NCBI GenBank assembly: GCA_910587755.1
Contig: CAJUNZ010000001.1
Location: forward strand, 1 to 64,000
Reading direction: 5' to 3'
DNA length: 64,000 nt
Source: an uncultured Acetatifactor sp.
Lineage (GTDB): Bacteria; Bacillota; Clostridia; Lachnospirales; Lachnospiraceae
Part shown: in pieces, positions 8,542 through 16,638 of the stretch
How the letters are laid out: the number at the start of each line of letters is the position of its first letter
Numbering within the stretch: the first letter of the stretch is position 1
Notes under the pieces: model-generated
The model's database searches: none
What the model was told of the DNA's origin: nothing
What the model saw: only the letters and a program-made list of their open reading frames with translations
Translations under genes and position numbers: made by a program

Positions 8542-9480
8542 ATGAAAAGAAAACTTATCACACTCCTGGTGGCAGGAAGCTGTCTGTTCCTGGCATCCTG
8601 CGGCGACAAAGGTGCCACCGAACCTGATGAGAACAGCAGTTTATCAGATTACTCCTCCCAGTCGGAAAGCCGCTCTTCTGAGTCTGAATCCGAGCCGGAA
8701 TCCCAGGATGCCTCAGACAGCCAGGCTCCCAAGGATCTGGAGCAGATTGTGGACGAGCTCTGCCAGAGCGAGTATGTGGAAGATTCCACCGGCACCAAAG
8801 TTCCGGACTCGGATTACCTTCCCCTTCCGGATTTTGAGGCACTGCCCGCCAACGCCGTCTTCGACGTCCAGTGGGAGACCACGGATGGATCCTATGCGGC
8901 AGGCACCTCCTTCCTGATGAAGACCGACCTTACGGAAAATCCCCTCCTGATCACAGCGATCCACTTTTTCGGGGATGAAGATTACATATCCGGCGAAGCG
9001 CTTCCCGAGTATGTTCAGGGCGGAGAGATCTATGACATTATGAAAGATATCGACGCCCCTGCCGACGGCACCATCAGCGGCGTATTTCCTGTGCCCGATG
9101 CCACAGCCTTCGGCGCGGTGGAGACTGCCTCCAAAGACGTAGCCGCCTTCACAGTGGAAGACACTTCCGCCATGAATGCCTTCCCCATGGCTTCCGAGCC
9201 CTGCAAACCGGGCGACATGATCTACCTGGCAGCACGCCTGGACAGCGAGTATATCTATGAGGATAATCTCTATCCCTGCGTCGTAGTTTCTGACGACGGC
9301 ACGGATCTCTACTATATCCTCACAGACACCTTCACCACCTCCGGGGCCAGCGGCTGTCCCCTGCTGAACAGCAAGGGAGAAGTGGTGGGCATCCATATTG
9401 CCTCCAACGGATCCACCCGCTACGGCCACTCCATCAGCAGCATCTATGAGCAGCTGAAAGCATCCCCCGAAGCTCAGTAA
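8542..9480 (+). CDS. Secreted trypsin-like serine protease lipoprotein
   Basis: 312 aa. The signal peptide ends in the lipobox LASC (Cys at about residue 20), followed by a Ser/Glu-rich linker to about 70, so the protein should be anchored outside the membrane. The protease fold follows. The His is in LLITAIHFFG, the Asp in SKDVAAFTV, and the nucleophile in TSGASGCPLLNSKGEVVG, so the triad looks intact. This is a divergent trypsin-like peptidase, not an HtrA, since no PDZ is present. It is monocistronic: promoter at 8465-8493 and terminator at 9525-9558. The GAGG site is spaced rather far (about 12 bases) from the ATG. The target is unknown. Confidence 0.8.
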   Translation: MKRKLITLLVAGSCLFLASCGDKGATEPDENSSLSDYSSQSESRSSESESEPESQDASDSQAPKDLEQIVDELCQSEYVEDSTGTKVPDSDYLPLPDFEALPANAVFDVQWETTDGSYAAGTSFLMKTDLTENPLLITAIHFFGDEDYISGEALPEYVQGGEIYDIMKDIDAPADGTISGVFPVPDATAFGAVETASKDVAAFTVEDTSAMNAFPMASEPCKPGDMIYLAARLDSEYIYEDNLYPCVVVSDDGTDLYYILTDTFTTSGASGCPLLNSKGEVVGIHIASNGSTRYGHSISSIYEQLKASPEAQ

Positions 9481-9524
9481 GGAACCGTTCCCGGGGAATT
9501 TTTTCCACAATTTCAGACTTACCC

Positions 9525-9558
9525 AAAGCATCCAGGGCGTCGCCCCGGGTGCTTTTTT
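9525..9558 (+). terminator. Intrinsic terminator after the secreted protease gene
   Basis: AAAGCATCCAGGGC pairs with GCCCCGGGTGCTTT across a GTC loop (one mismatch), running into a T tract. It lies 45 bases after the stop codon. Confidence 0.85.
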
Positions 9559-9673
9559 CTGTCCGCCTTCCTGCCAAAAGCTCCTTCCCACATCCCCCTC
9601 CCCCACAGGTTCCACACCCCTGCTCTCCCAGGCAATTCCCCGCCAAAATTTTCTCGCCTTTTCCCCGAAATCA

Positions 9674-9682
9674 TGCTATACT
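9674..9682 (+). promoter_or_regulatory. Extended -10 promoter for mutS2
   Basis: TGCTATACT (TG at 9674-9675, TATACT at 9677-9682) is an extended -10 element about 30 bases before the mutS2 ATG. No good -35 hexamer is seen at the expected distance. Confidence 0.45.
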
Positions 9683-9712
9683 TTTTTCAATATCATAAAA
9701 AAGGAGCATCTT

Positions 9713-12088
9713 ATGAACCAGAAAGTATTAAATACCCTGGAGTACAATAAAATCATTGAACTGCTTGCGGCAAAGGCCAATTCCCAGCCCGGGAAAAAAC
9801 TGTGCCGGGAGCTGGAACCCTCCACGGACATAGAAGAGATCCGCAGAAACCAGACCCAGACCGCCGACGCCCTGGGCCGCCTTTTCCGCTGCGGCAGCAC
9901 TTCCTTTGGCAGCAACCGGGATATGGGCATATGCATCAAATCCCTGGAGATCGGCAGCACCCTGTCCATTGAAGAGCTGCTGAACATTGCCTCCCTGTTG
10001 GACAATGTTTCCCGTATCAAGGCTTACGGCAGAAGGGAGCGAGAAGATCTGCCAAAAGACACCCTGGAGGAATACTTTGAAGCACTCTCCCCCCTGACAC
10101 AGCTCTCCAACGAGATCAACCGCTGTATTCTCTCCCGGGACGAGATCGCAGACGACGCCAGCCCCAGACTGAAGACCATCCGCCGATCCATGATTCAGAC
10201 CAACGACAGGATCCACAGCCAGCTCACCAATATGCTCAGTGGATCCTGCCGCACCTACCTTCAGGACGCCGTAATCACCATGCGCAACAACCGCTACTGC
10301 ATCCCTGTCAAAGCAGAGTACAAGGGACAGGTAAACGGCATGGTCCACGACCAGTCCTCCACTGGATCCACTTTCTTCATCGAACCTGCCGCCATCGTCA
10401 ACCTGAACAACCAGCTGAGAGAGCTGGAGCTGGAAGAAAAAGAAGAGATCCAGAAAATCCTTGCATCCCTCAGCGCCCAGGCCGGGGAGCACACGGAGGA
10501 ACTGTCGGACAACCAGAAGTTCATGACCCTTCTGGACTTTATCTTCGCCAAGGCAGAGCTGGCCCTGGAGATGAACGCCACCCAGCCCATCTTCAACAGC
10601 GACCTGTACATCCATATCCGGAAAGGACGCCATCCCCTTCTGGACAGGAAGAAAGTGGTGCCCATAGACATTCACCTGGGGAAAGATTTTGACCTTCTGG
10701 TGATCACCGGCCCCAACACCGGGGGCAAGACAGTGTCCCTGAAAACAGTGGGACTTTTCACCCTCATGGGCCAGGCCGGACTCCACATTCCCGCTCTGGA
10801 CCGATCCGAGCTCTCCGTCTTCACGGAAGTGTTTGCTGACATTGGGGACGAACAGAGCATTGAGCAGAGCCTGTCCACATTCTCTTCCCATATGAAGAGC
10901 ATTGTCCACATTTTAGGTCATGCGGACATGAATTCCCTCTGCCTCTTTGACGAGCTGGGCGCAGGCACGGACCCCACGGAGGGAGCGGCCCTGGCCATTG
11001 CCATCCTGAACTACCTCCACGACAGAGGCATCCGCACCATGGCCACCACCCACTACAGCGAGCTGAAGATCTACGCCCTCTCCACCTCCTTTGTGGAGAA
11101 CGCCTGCTGCGAATTCAACGTGGAGACCCTGCAGCCCACCTACAGACTCCTTATCGGCATTCCCGGCAAGAGCAACGCCTTCGCCATTTCCTCCAAGCTG
11201 GGCCTGTCCGACGACATTATCGCCGCGGCAAAAGAGCAGATCGGCAAAGAAGAGAAAAGCTTTGAGGATGTGATTGCGGATCTGGAACAGAGCCGCGTTA
11301 CCATTGAAAAAGAAAAGCAGGAGATCGCCAGGCACAAAGAAAACATCCGCGTTCTCCAGGAGCAGCTGCAGCAGAAAAATGACAAGATCGACCAGGCAAA
11401 AGACCGCATTCTCAGGGAGGCCAACGAGAAAGCCCGGGTAATCCTTCAGGAAGCCAAAGAAGTGGCAGACGAGACCATCCGCGACTTCAACAAGGCCGGC
11501 GCAGATATGGACATTCGGGATCTGGAGAAAAAACGCCAGAAAGTCCGGGACAAAATCAACGAGAAGAACAGCAGCCTCTCCGTGGGCGCTTCTGCCGCCA
11601 AACCCCAGACAAAAGGACTGGACCCCAAGAAACTCCGAAAAGGCGACACTGTGAGGATTATCTCCATGGGCCTGAAAGGAACCGTCAGCACCCTCCCCGA
11701 CGCCAAAGGAGCCCTCTTTGTCCAGTGCGGCATTATGCGCACCCAGACCAATGTAAAAGACCTGGCCTATGTGGAAGAGAGCACCACAGCCTCCTCCCCC
11801 CAGCAGCGATCCACAGGCAGAGCAAAACTCTCCAAAGCCCTCACCATCTCCCCTGAGATCAACCTTCTGGGCAAGACCGTGGACGAGGCGCTTCCCACCC
11901 TGGACAAATACCTGGATGACGCCTATCTCTCCCACCTGTCCAGCGTGAGAGTGGTACACGGTAAAGGAACCGGAGCTCTGCGCAACGCAGTCCACAGCCA
12001 TCTGAAACGGTTGAAATACGTCAAAGAATTCCGCCTGGGAGAATACGGAGAAGGCGACGCAGGCGTCACCATCGTCACCTTCCGCTAA
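9713..12088 (+). CDS. mutS2: MutS2 ATPase/endonuclease
   Basis: 791 aa, the usual MutS2 length. The N-terminal core and clamp domains (1-300) are followed by the ABC-type ATPase. Walker A is GPNTGGKT near residue 332, and the Walker B region is SLCLFDELGAGTDPTEGAAL. The signature THYSELK comes next. A long coiled coil spans about 515-620, followed by a KOW-like patch (LRKGDTVRIISMGLKGTV) and a C-terminal Smr endonuclease domain (about 715-791) with VRVVHGKGTGALR. MutS2 acts on branched DNA to suppress homologous recombination, or in ribosome-collision rescue, and lacks the mismatch-binding domain. A GGAG site precedes the ATG. Confidence 0.97.
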   Translation: MNQKVLNTLEYNKIIELLAAKANSQPGKKLCRELEPSTDIEEIRRNQTQTADALGRLFRCGSTSFGSNRDMGICIKSLEIGSTLSIEELLNIASLLDNVSRIKAYGRREREDLPKDTLEEYFEALSPLTQLSNEINRCILSRDEIADDASPRLKTIRRSMIQTNDRIHSQLTNMLSGSCRTYLQDAVITMRNNRYCIPVKAEYKGQVNGMVHDQSSTGSTFFIEPAAIVNLNNQLRELELEEKEEIQKILASLSAQAGEHTEELSDNQKFMTLLDFIFAKAELALEMNATQPIFNSDLYIHIRKGRHPLLDRKKVVPIDIHLGKDFDLLVITGPNTGGKTVSLKTVGLFTLMGQAGLHIPALDRSELSVFTEVFADIGDEQSIEQSLSTFSSHMKSIVHILGHADMNSLCLFDELGAGTDPTEGAALAIAILNYLHDRGIRTMATTHYSELKIYALSTSFVENACCEFNVETLQPTYRLLIGIPGKSNAFAISSKLGLSDDIIAAAKEQIGKEEKSFEDVIADLEQSRVTIEKEKQEIARHKENIRVLQEQLQQKNDKIDQAKDRILREANEKARVILQEAKEVADETIRDFNKAGADMDIRDLEKKRQKVRDKINEKNSSLSVGASAAKPQTKGLDPKKLRKGDTVRIISMGLKGTVSTLPDAKGALFVQCGIMRTQTNVKDLAYVEESTTASSPQQRSTGRAKLSKALTISPEINLLGKTVDEALPTLDKYLDDAYLSHLSSVRVVHGKGTGALRNAVHSHLKRLKYVKEFRLGEYGEGDAGVTIVTFR

Positions 12089-12177
12089 TCCCCAAAAACC
12101 TGTCACCACTGACGCCCACAGCCCCTTGCCCTGACGCCATCACTAAAACTACTCGCAACATGCAGAAAGGACCCCCC

Positions 12178-12882
12178 ATGGTAAGCAAACAAAAAATCCT
12201 CATTGTTGACGACGACAACAACATTGCAGAGTTGATCTCCCTCTACCTCACAAAAGAATGTTTTGAGACCCTGATCGCAAATGACGGGGAATCGGTAATG
12301 CCCGCCATGGAAAGCTTTGTCCCCAGCCTGATCCTTCTGGACATCATGCTTCCCGGCATGGACGGCTACCAGGTCTGCCGGGAAGTGAGGGCAAAATATC
12401 CCGTTCCCATCATCATGCTCTCCGCCAAAGGAGAAGTCTTTGACAAAGTGTTGGGCCTGGAACTGGGAGCGGACGACTATATAGAGAAGCCCTTCGACTC
12501 CAAAGAACTTGTGGCCAGATGCAAAGCCGTGCTCCGCCGCTACAAAACCGTCACCGCCGCCCCGGCTGCCACCGATGAAAAATGCGTACACTACACCGAC
12601 CTGGCCGTGAACCTGACCAACTACTCCGTCCACTACAAAGGACGCACCATAGACATGCCCCCCAAGGAACTGGAACTTCTATACTTCCTGGCCTCCTCCC
12701 CCAACCATGTCTTCACCAGGGAACAGCTCCTGGATCAGCTGTGGGGATACGAATACATTGGGGACACCCGCACTGTGGACGTGCACATCAAACGCCTGCG
12801 GGAGAAGATCAAGGATCACGCTAACTGGAAAATCTCCACCATATGGGGGATTGGGTACAAATTTGAGGTGCGGAATCCATGA
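12178..12882 (+). CDS. OmpR/PhoB-family response regulator
   Basis: 234 aa. The receiver domain (about 1-120) has the acidic pair in ILIVDDDN, the phospho-Asp in ILLDIMLPGMDGYQ near residue 53, and the Lys in DYIEKPFD. The C-terminal winged helix (about 140-234) ends in KISTIWGIGYKF. Start at the second ATG (MVSKQK) because AAAGGA lies eight bases upstream, while the ATG six codons earlier has no ribosome site. The last four bases overlap the kinase start (ATGA), so the two are coupled. Targets cannot be read from the window. Confidence 0.93.
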   Translation: MVSKQKILIVDDDNNIAELISLYLTKECFETLIANDGESVMPAMESFVPSLILLDIMLPGMDGYQVCREVRAKYPVPIIMLSAKGEVFDKVLGLELGADDYIEKPFDSKELVARCKAVLRRYKTVTAAPAATDEKCVHYTDLAVNLTNYSVHYKGRTIDMPPKELELLYFLASSPNHVFTREQLLDQLWGYEYIGDTRTVDVHIKRLREKIKDHANWKISTIWGIGYKFEVRNP

Positions 12883-14306
12883 AAAAGACCCTCTATCCAA
12901 AATTTATACTGGCATACTTTATCTTTGGCGTATTCAGCTTTATCATTGTCACCACCTTTGTGCCCAGCATGACCAGGGAGCGCCTGATCCGGGAGAAAGC
13001 CCAGGACATCTACCAGGAGGCCTCCCTTATCTCCGGCACCTACGCCACAGGACTGTATGCCAGTGAAATTGACCTGGAGACCGTCAAAACCCAACTTGAC
13101 TACTTATCCGTTTACCTAAATTCCACCATCCGCATTATCAACCCCTCCGGCCGCCTGATTCTGGACTCAGACTCCCCCATCAATGTGGAAGAAGAGATAA
13201 GAATTCAAAAATTTGATCCCACCTCCACCGGCGGTTCATACTACATGGTAAACAATTTTTTTGACAGCTTTGACCAGGATGTTCTCACCGTCCTCTCCCC
13301 CATCACCTATAACTATATGGTAAAAGGCTATGTGGTAATCCACTGCGATATGGAGCAGATCGAGGCCTTCTGCAACAGCCTTCTGAACATCTCCTATATC
13401 ACCCTGGTGATCCTGCTGCTGCTGTCCCTGATCATCCTGATCTTTTTTACGGAGATCGTGTACATTCCCCTGCGCAAAATCACCTATGCCACGGAACAGT
13501 ATGCCAACGGCAATATGCACTATGAATTCCAGGTGGAGAGCAACGACGAGATCGGCTACCTGGCGGCCTGCCTGAATTACATGGCAAGCCAGATTGCAGG
13601 CGCGGAGGACGACCAGAAGAAATTTGTGGCCAACGTCTCCCACGACTTCCGTTCCCCCCTCACCTCCATCCGAGGTTATCTGGAGGCCATGATCGACGGC
13701 ACCATCCCCATGGAATCCCACCACAAATACCTGAACATTGTGCTGAACGAAACAGAACGCCTGGCCAAACTCACCAACAGCCTCCTGACCCTGAACAACC
13801 TGAACACCACAGGAATGCTCCTGGATAGGACAGATTTCGAGATCAACAGCGTCATCCGCAGCACCGCCGCCTCCTTCGAAGGCACCTGCCGCAGGAAGAC
13901 CATCGCCATCGAGCTTGTCCTCACAGGCACAGAACTGTATGTCTACGCAGACATGGGCAAAATCCAGCAGGTTCTCTACAACCTCCTGGACAATGCCATC
14001 AAGTTCAGCCACCACGATTCCATTATCAAAGTGGAGACATCCATCAAGAAAAGCAAACTTTTTATCTCTGTAAAAGATACCGGAATCGGCATCCCAAAAG
14101 AAGCGCTGAAACTGATCTGGGACAGATTCTACAAATCCGACCTCTCCCGAGGCCGGGACAAAAAAGGCACCGGCCTGGGCCTTTCCATTGTAAAAGAGAT
14201 CATCAACTGCCACCAGGAACATATCAACGTCATCAGCACGGAAGGAGAGGGCAGCGAATTTATCTTCTCCCTCCCCCTGTCCCAAAACATGGACGAAGAA
14301 GACTAA
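12879..14306 (+). CDS. Membrane sensor histidine kinase
   Basis: 475 aa. Membrane segments at about 8-28 and 165-188 frame an extracytoplasmic sensor domain of about 135 residues. HAMP follows to about 240, then HisKA with the phospho-His in NVSHDFRSPLTSIRGYLEAM near residue 253. HATPase_c has the N box LLDNAIKFS, the G1 box DTGIGIPKE and the G2 box GTGLGLSIV. It overlaps the response-regulator gene by four bases. It is a typical VicK/PhoR-like kinase of Firmicutes. The signal is unknown. Confidence 0.93.
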   Translation: MKKTLYPKFILAYFIFGVFSFIIVTTFVPSMTRERLIREKAQDIYQEASLISGTYATGLYASEIDLETVKTQLDYLSVYLNSTIRIINPSGRLILDSDSPINVEEEIRIQKFDPTSTGGSYYMVNNFFDSFDQDVLTVLSPITYNYMVKGYVVIHCDMEQIEAFCNSLLNISYITLVILLLLSLIILIFFTEIVYIPLRKITYATEQYANGNMHYEFQVESNDEIGYLAACLNYMASQIAGAEDDQKKFVANVSHDFRSPLTSIRGYLEAMIDGTIPMESHHKYLNIVLNETERLAKLTNSLLTLNNLNTTGMLLDRTDFEINSVIRSTAASFEGTCRRKTIAIELVLTGTELYVYADMGKIQQVLYNLLDNAIKFSHHDSIIKVETSIKKSKLFISVKDTGIGIPKEALKLIWDRFYKSDLSRGRDKKGTGLGLSIVKEIINCHQEHINVISTEGEGSEFIFSLPLSQNMDEED

Positions 14307-14332
14307 AATATAAAGCATCAGATATGAAGAAG

Positions 14333-14370
14333 AATCCCCGAACTGTGCGGCAACACAGTTTGAGGATTCG
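14333..14370. terminator. Hairpin between converging kinase and ECF genes, likely shared terminator
   Basis: GAATCCCCGAACTGTG and CACAGTTTGAGGATTC form a stem of about 15 bp with two mismatches around a GCGGCAA-type loop. The gene on each side ends toward it. On the minus strand it is followed by a TTCTTCTTC run. The plus side lacks a T tract. Confidence 0.6.
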
Positions 14371-14409
14371 CATGGACTTGTGAGTTCTTTTTACCTACTG
14401 GCTCAATTT

Positions 14410-14934
14410 CTAAGAATTCATTCTCCCCAAGGCAGAACGAACCGGCTTGTACAACACTGCCATCACCACGAAATTTCCCACCCCATGAACCAGGTCGAAA
14501 GGAATCCCCGCCACCCACCAGGCGAAACCCGCGTACAGCCCTGCCCTCAGCCCCCCGTCCACAGCTCCCATAACCCCATAGGGAACAGCGCACAGCAGAC
14601 CAAACAACAGACCAAATACCGATGAAAGAACACTCCAGAACCAAACCGACTCTTCTTTCCTAAAGATAAAACTCACCCCGGCCAACAGAGGCCACACATA
14701 CAGGTACTGGATCCACCAAAGCCCCATTCCGTAGATACATCCCTCCACCAGAAGAAACACCGGAATCACAAACCATATTCTCCAGCGGAAAAAAATCGTA
14801 AACAAAATAATCCAGAAACTGACCAGTTCAATATTGGGCAGAAAAGCCAGAGCCGCCTTACAGGCCTCCAGGAAAGCGGCCATCATCCCAATCAGAGCCA
14901 CATCCCCCGCCCCCAGCTTTTTCTTTCCCCTCAC
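14410..14934 (-). CDS. ECF transporter S component, probably cobalamin-related
   Basis: 174 aa of almost continuous membrane segments (five to six), with the small-S-component look: MAAFLEACKAALAFLP near the N terminus and IPFDLVHGVGNFVV near the end. It starts with GTG overlapping the stop of the upstream DUF4430 gene (GTGA). Both are behind a cobalamin riboswitch, so the substrate is inferred to be cobalamin or a precursor. The shared ECF ATPases and T component are not in this window. Confidence 0.75.
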   Translation of the reverse strand: MRGKKKLGAGDVALIGMMAAFLEACKAALAFLPNIELVSFWIILFTIFFRWRIWFVIPVFLLVEGCIYGMGLWWIQYLYVWPLLAGVSFIFRKEESVWFWSVLSSVFGLLFGLLCAVPYGVMGAVDGGLRAGLYAGFAWWVAGIPFDLVHGVGNFVVMAVLYKPVRSALGRMNS

Positions 14935-15347
14935 TCCTGTCCGGCAGAAGTATATACGATGGAAAATACATCCCCATCTTCCACTGGCTGTGTGTCAATT
15001 CCATAATTACAGTACTCCCCATTCACACAGAAAGACCAGTAAGCCCCATCCGCCTCATAATCCGCTCTCACTCCGTTCACCGTGTCCACCATCATCCCAT
15101 ACTCACTCTCCGCGCCCGAAAAAGAAAGCCCCTCAGCCTCCTCCATGGCCTCCCTGAGATAAGCCGCGTCTGTCTTTAGCTGATATTCAATCTTCCCCTC
15201 ATCCCGGTCCACCACCTCAATCACAATGGATTTACTCCCCTCCACAGGTTTCTCCCGAAACACACCATACACCACCACGAGAACCAACACTGCAACCGCC
15301 AGAACCACTACCCCGGCAATCCACTTCCTGCTGCCCTTATTCTCCAT
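14931..15347 (-). CDS. Membrane-anchored DUF4430 protein, putative cobalamin-binding partner of the ECF S component
   Basis: 138 aa. One N-terminal membrane segment (about 10-30, hydrophobic Val/Leu-rich) without a lipobox Cys is followed by an extracellular domain of about 100 residues. Its end (NGEYCNYGIDTQPVEDGD) is the pattern of DUF4430, which resembles the C-terminal domain of intrinsic factor and transcobalamin. GGGAGG precedes the ATG. It is the first gene after the riboswitch and terminator at 15431-15795 and is coupled to the S component. Inference: it captures a corrinoid outside the membrane. Confidence 0.75.
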   Translation of the reverse strand: MENKGSRKWIAGVVVLAVAVLVLVVVYGVFREKPVEGSKSIVIEVVDRDEGKIEYQLKTDAAYLREAMEEAEGLSFSGAESEYGMMVDTVNGVRADYEADGAYWSFCVNGEYCNYGIDTQPVEDGDVFSIVYTSAGQE

Positions 15348-15430
15348 TTCATTCCTCCCGTCCCAACGGACAAATCAAAACGCCTGCTTCACACCATTAC
15401 ATCGCTGCCAGCACCCATAAATCTGTGCAC

Positions 15431-15457
15431 AAAAAAACTCCTGCACAACCGCAGGAG
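15431..15457 (-). terminator. Riboswitch expression-platform terminator
   Basis: Minus strand: CTCCTGC (15457-15451), GGTTGT loop, GCAGGAG (15444-15438), then seven Ts. It sits between the riboswitch aptamer and the DUF4430 gene, as expected for B12-induced transcription termination. Confidence 0.85.
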
Positions 15458-15604
15458 CAAGCACGACAAAAATACACCTGGAGCCCTGTTCAAACAAACC
15501 TCCCTGTGCATATTCTAAGAAACCGCATGACCCTTTCCACACCAACGGCAGAAAGAGCAACACCAATTCCAACGTACCAGCCAATTCCTCGTGGCCAAAC
15601 AGTA

Positions 15605-15795
15605 CCCATCAACAGGCAGGTCTTTTGACTTGAGCATCAACACCCTGCTAAGGCCTTCCCGGGAAACCCCAGTGACACAAACCACCGCCCAACCGACAGC
15701 AGCAAAGCAGAACTCCCCTCTCACAGCGACGAGATCGTGCAGGACTTTCACCCGCTTCCCTTTTCACCGAACCAAGCCCAAGGAACCACCATCTG
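15605..15795 (-). promoter_or_regulatory. Cobalamin (B12) riboswitch
   Basis: On the minus strand the conserved blocks of the B12 aptamer appear in order: GGTGAAAAGGGAAG, GGGTGAAAGTCC, CGCTGTGAGAGGGG, then TGTCACTGGG, CCGGGAAGG, GGGTGTTGATG and AGACCTGCCT. Spacing and order match the family. Boundaries are approximate because the outer P1 stem was judged by eye. It lies upstream of the DUF4430 and ECF genes with a terminator between. Confidence 0.88.
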
Positions 15796-15929
15796 AATCC
15801 TACTGACACTTCCTAAACAACTCTCCGGCACCTGTGATGTCCCTATTCACTTTAACAACTAAAACCTATCTTACACTACAAACCCTAAAAACACATCCCT
15901 AAACCCACACCTGCCAAAAACAGACAAAA

Positions 15930-16345
15930 CTAACGCGTCTTGTGAAAACACACACCCATTCTACAGAACAAACTCTCTTCTGCCGGAAACAGGCACAGAC
16001 TGAAGTATCTTGTGAAGACACACACTAACTGTACCGGAAAGACTCACTCCTATTGGAAACAGAAACAAGACACAAACTAACGAGTCTTGTGAAAGCACAC
16101 ACTAACTGTACCGGAAAGACTCACTCCTATCGGAAACAGACACAAGACACAAACAAACGAGTCTTGTGAAGGCACACACTAACTGTACCGAAAAGACTCA
16201 CTCCTATTGGAAACAAACACAAGACACAGACTGAAGCATCTTGTGAAGACACACAAACTGTGAAGAGGGAGACACACTCCTGCCGGAAACAGGCACGGGG
16301 CACGGACAGGGGTGTTTTGTGAAGGCACGCACGAAATGTGGAGGG
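15930..16345. repeat. Tandem array of a 70-77-bp repeat, six copies
   Basis: The core TCTTGTGAA recurs at 15938, 16008, 16085, 16162 and 16239, and as TTTTGTGAA at 16315, giving spacings of 70, 77, 77, 77 and 76 bp. Middle copies are nearly identical (shared GTACCGGAAAGACTCACTCC); the outer copies have diverged. No spacer-repeat alternation is present. The period is not a multiple of three and no gene is supported here. It is part of the 1.3-kb non-coding gap between the riboswitch and nagA. Confidence 0.92.
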
Positions 16346-16451
16346 GAGACCTTCGGCGAGGCGCATCCTATGATGCGTCTTGCCGATGCCAGGGCTCCCC
16401 GGAACGTCCATGGAGTGGCCGAACAAGACACCCCTGGGGGACACGGGCCGT

Positions 16452-16632
16452 CCCTGGGAGACCCCCAGAACCCGCCTCAGCCCCTCCCTGGGAGCCCCCT
16501 AGAACCCGCCCTCAGCCCCTCCCCGGGAGACCCCCAAAACCGCCCCTGGGAGCTCCCCCAGAACCCGCCTCAGTCCGTCCCCCTGGAGCCACCCAGAACC
16601 CGGGCCTCAGCCCCTCCCCGGGAGCCCCTCCC
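16452..16632. repeat. G/C-rich 34-37-bp minisatellite next to nagA
   Basis: About five and a half units of the type CCCTGGGAGACCCCCAGAAC followed by CCGCCTCAGCCCCT, lengths 34-37 bp, with one truncated copy. The array ends a few bases before the nagA stop codon. The minus strand, which is the nagA coding strand, carries many GGGG and GGG runs, so the nag transcript would end in a G-quadruplex-prone tail. Confidence 0.85.
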
Positions 16633-16638
16633 CAAACT

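Noticed and set aside
8558..9646. Minus-strand frames opposite the secreted protease gene
   Set aside because: No ribosome sites or families; the plus strand has promoter, lipobox, triad motifs and terminator.
12178..14306. Two-component system as the regulator of the glycan island
   Set aside because: It is over 25 kb from the transport promoter and is separated by unrelated units; no sequence evidence links them.
15930..16345. CRISPR array
   Set aside because: Whole 77-bp units are repeated head to tail without variable spacers, and no cas gene is nearby.
16127..16444. Minus-strand frame with Cys/Val-rich repeats
   Set aside because: The 77-bp repeat is not a multiple of three, so the frame shifts between copies; composition is unlike the neighbours and no ribosome site is seen.
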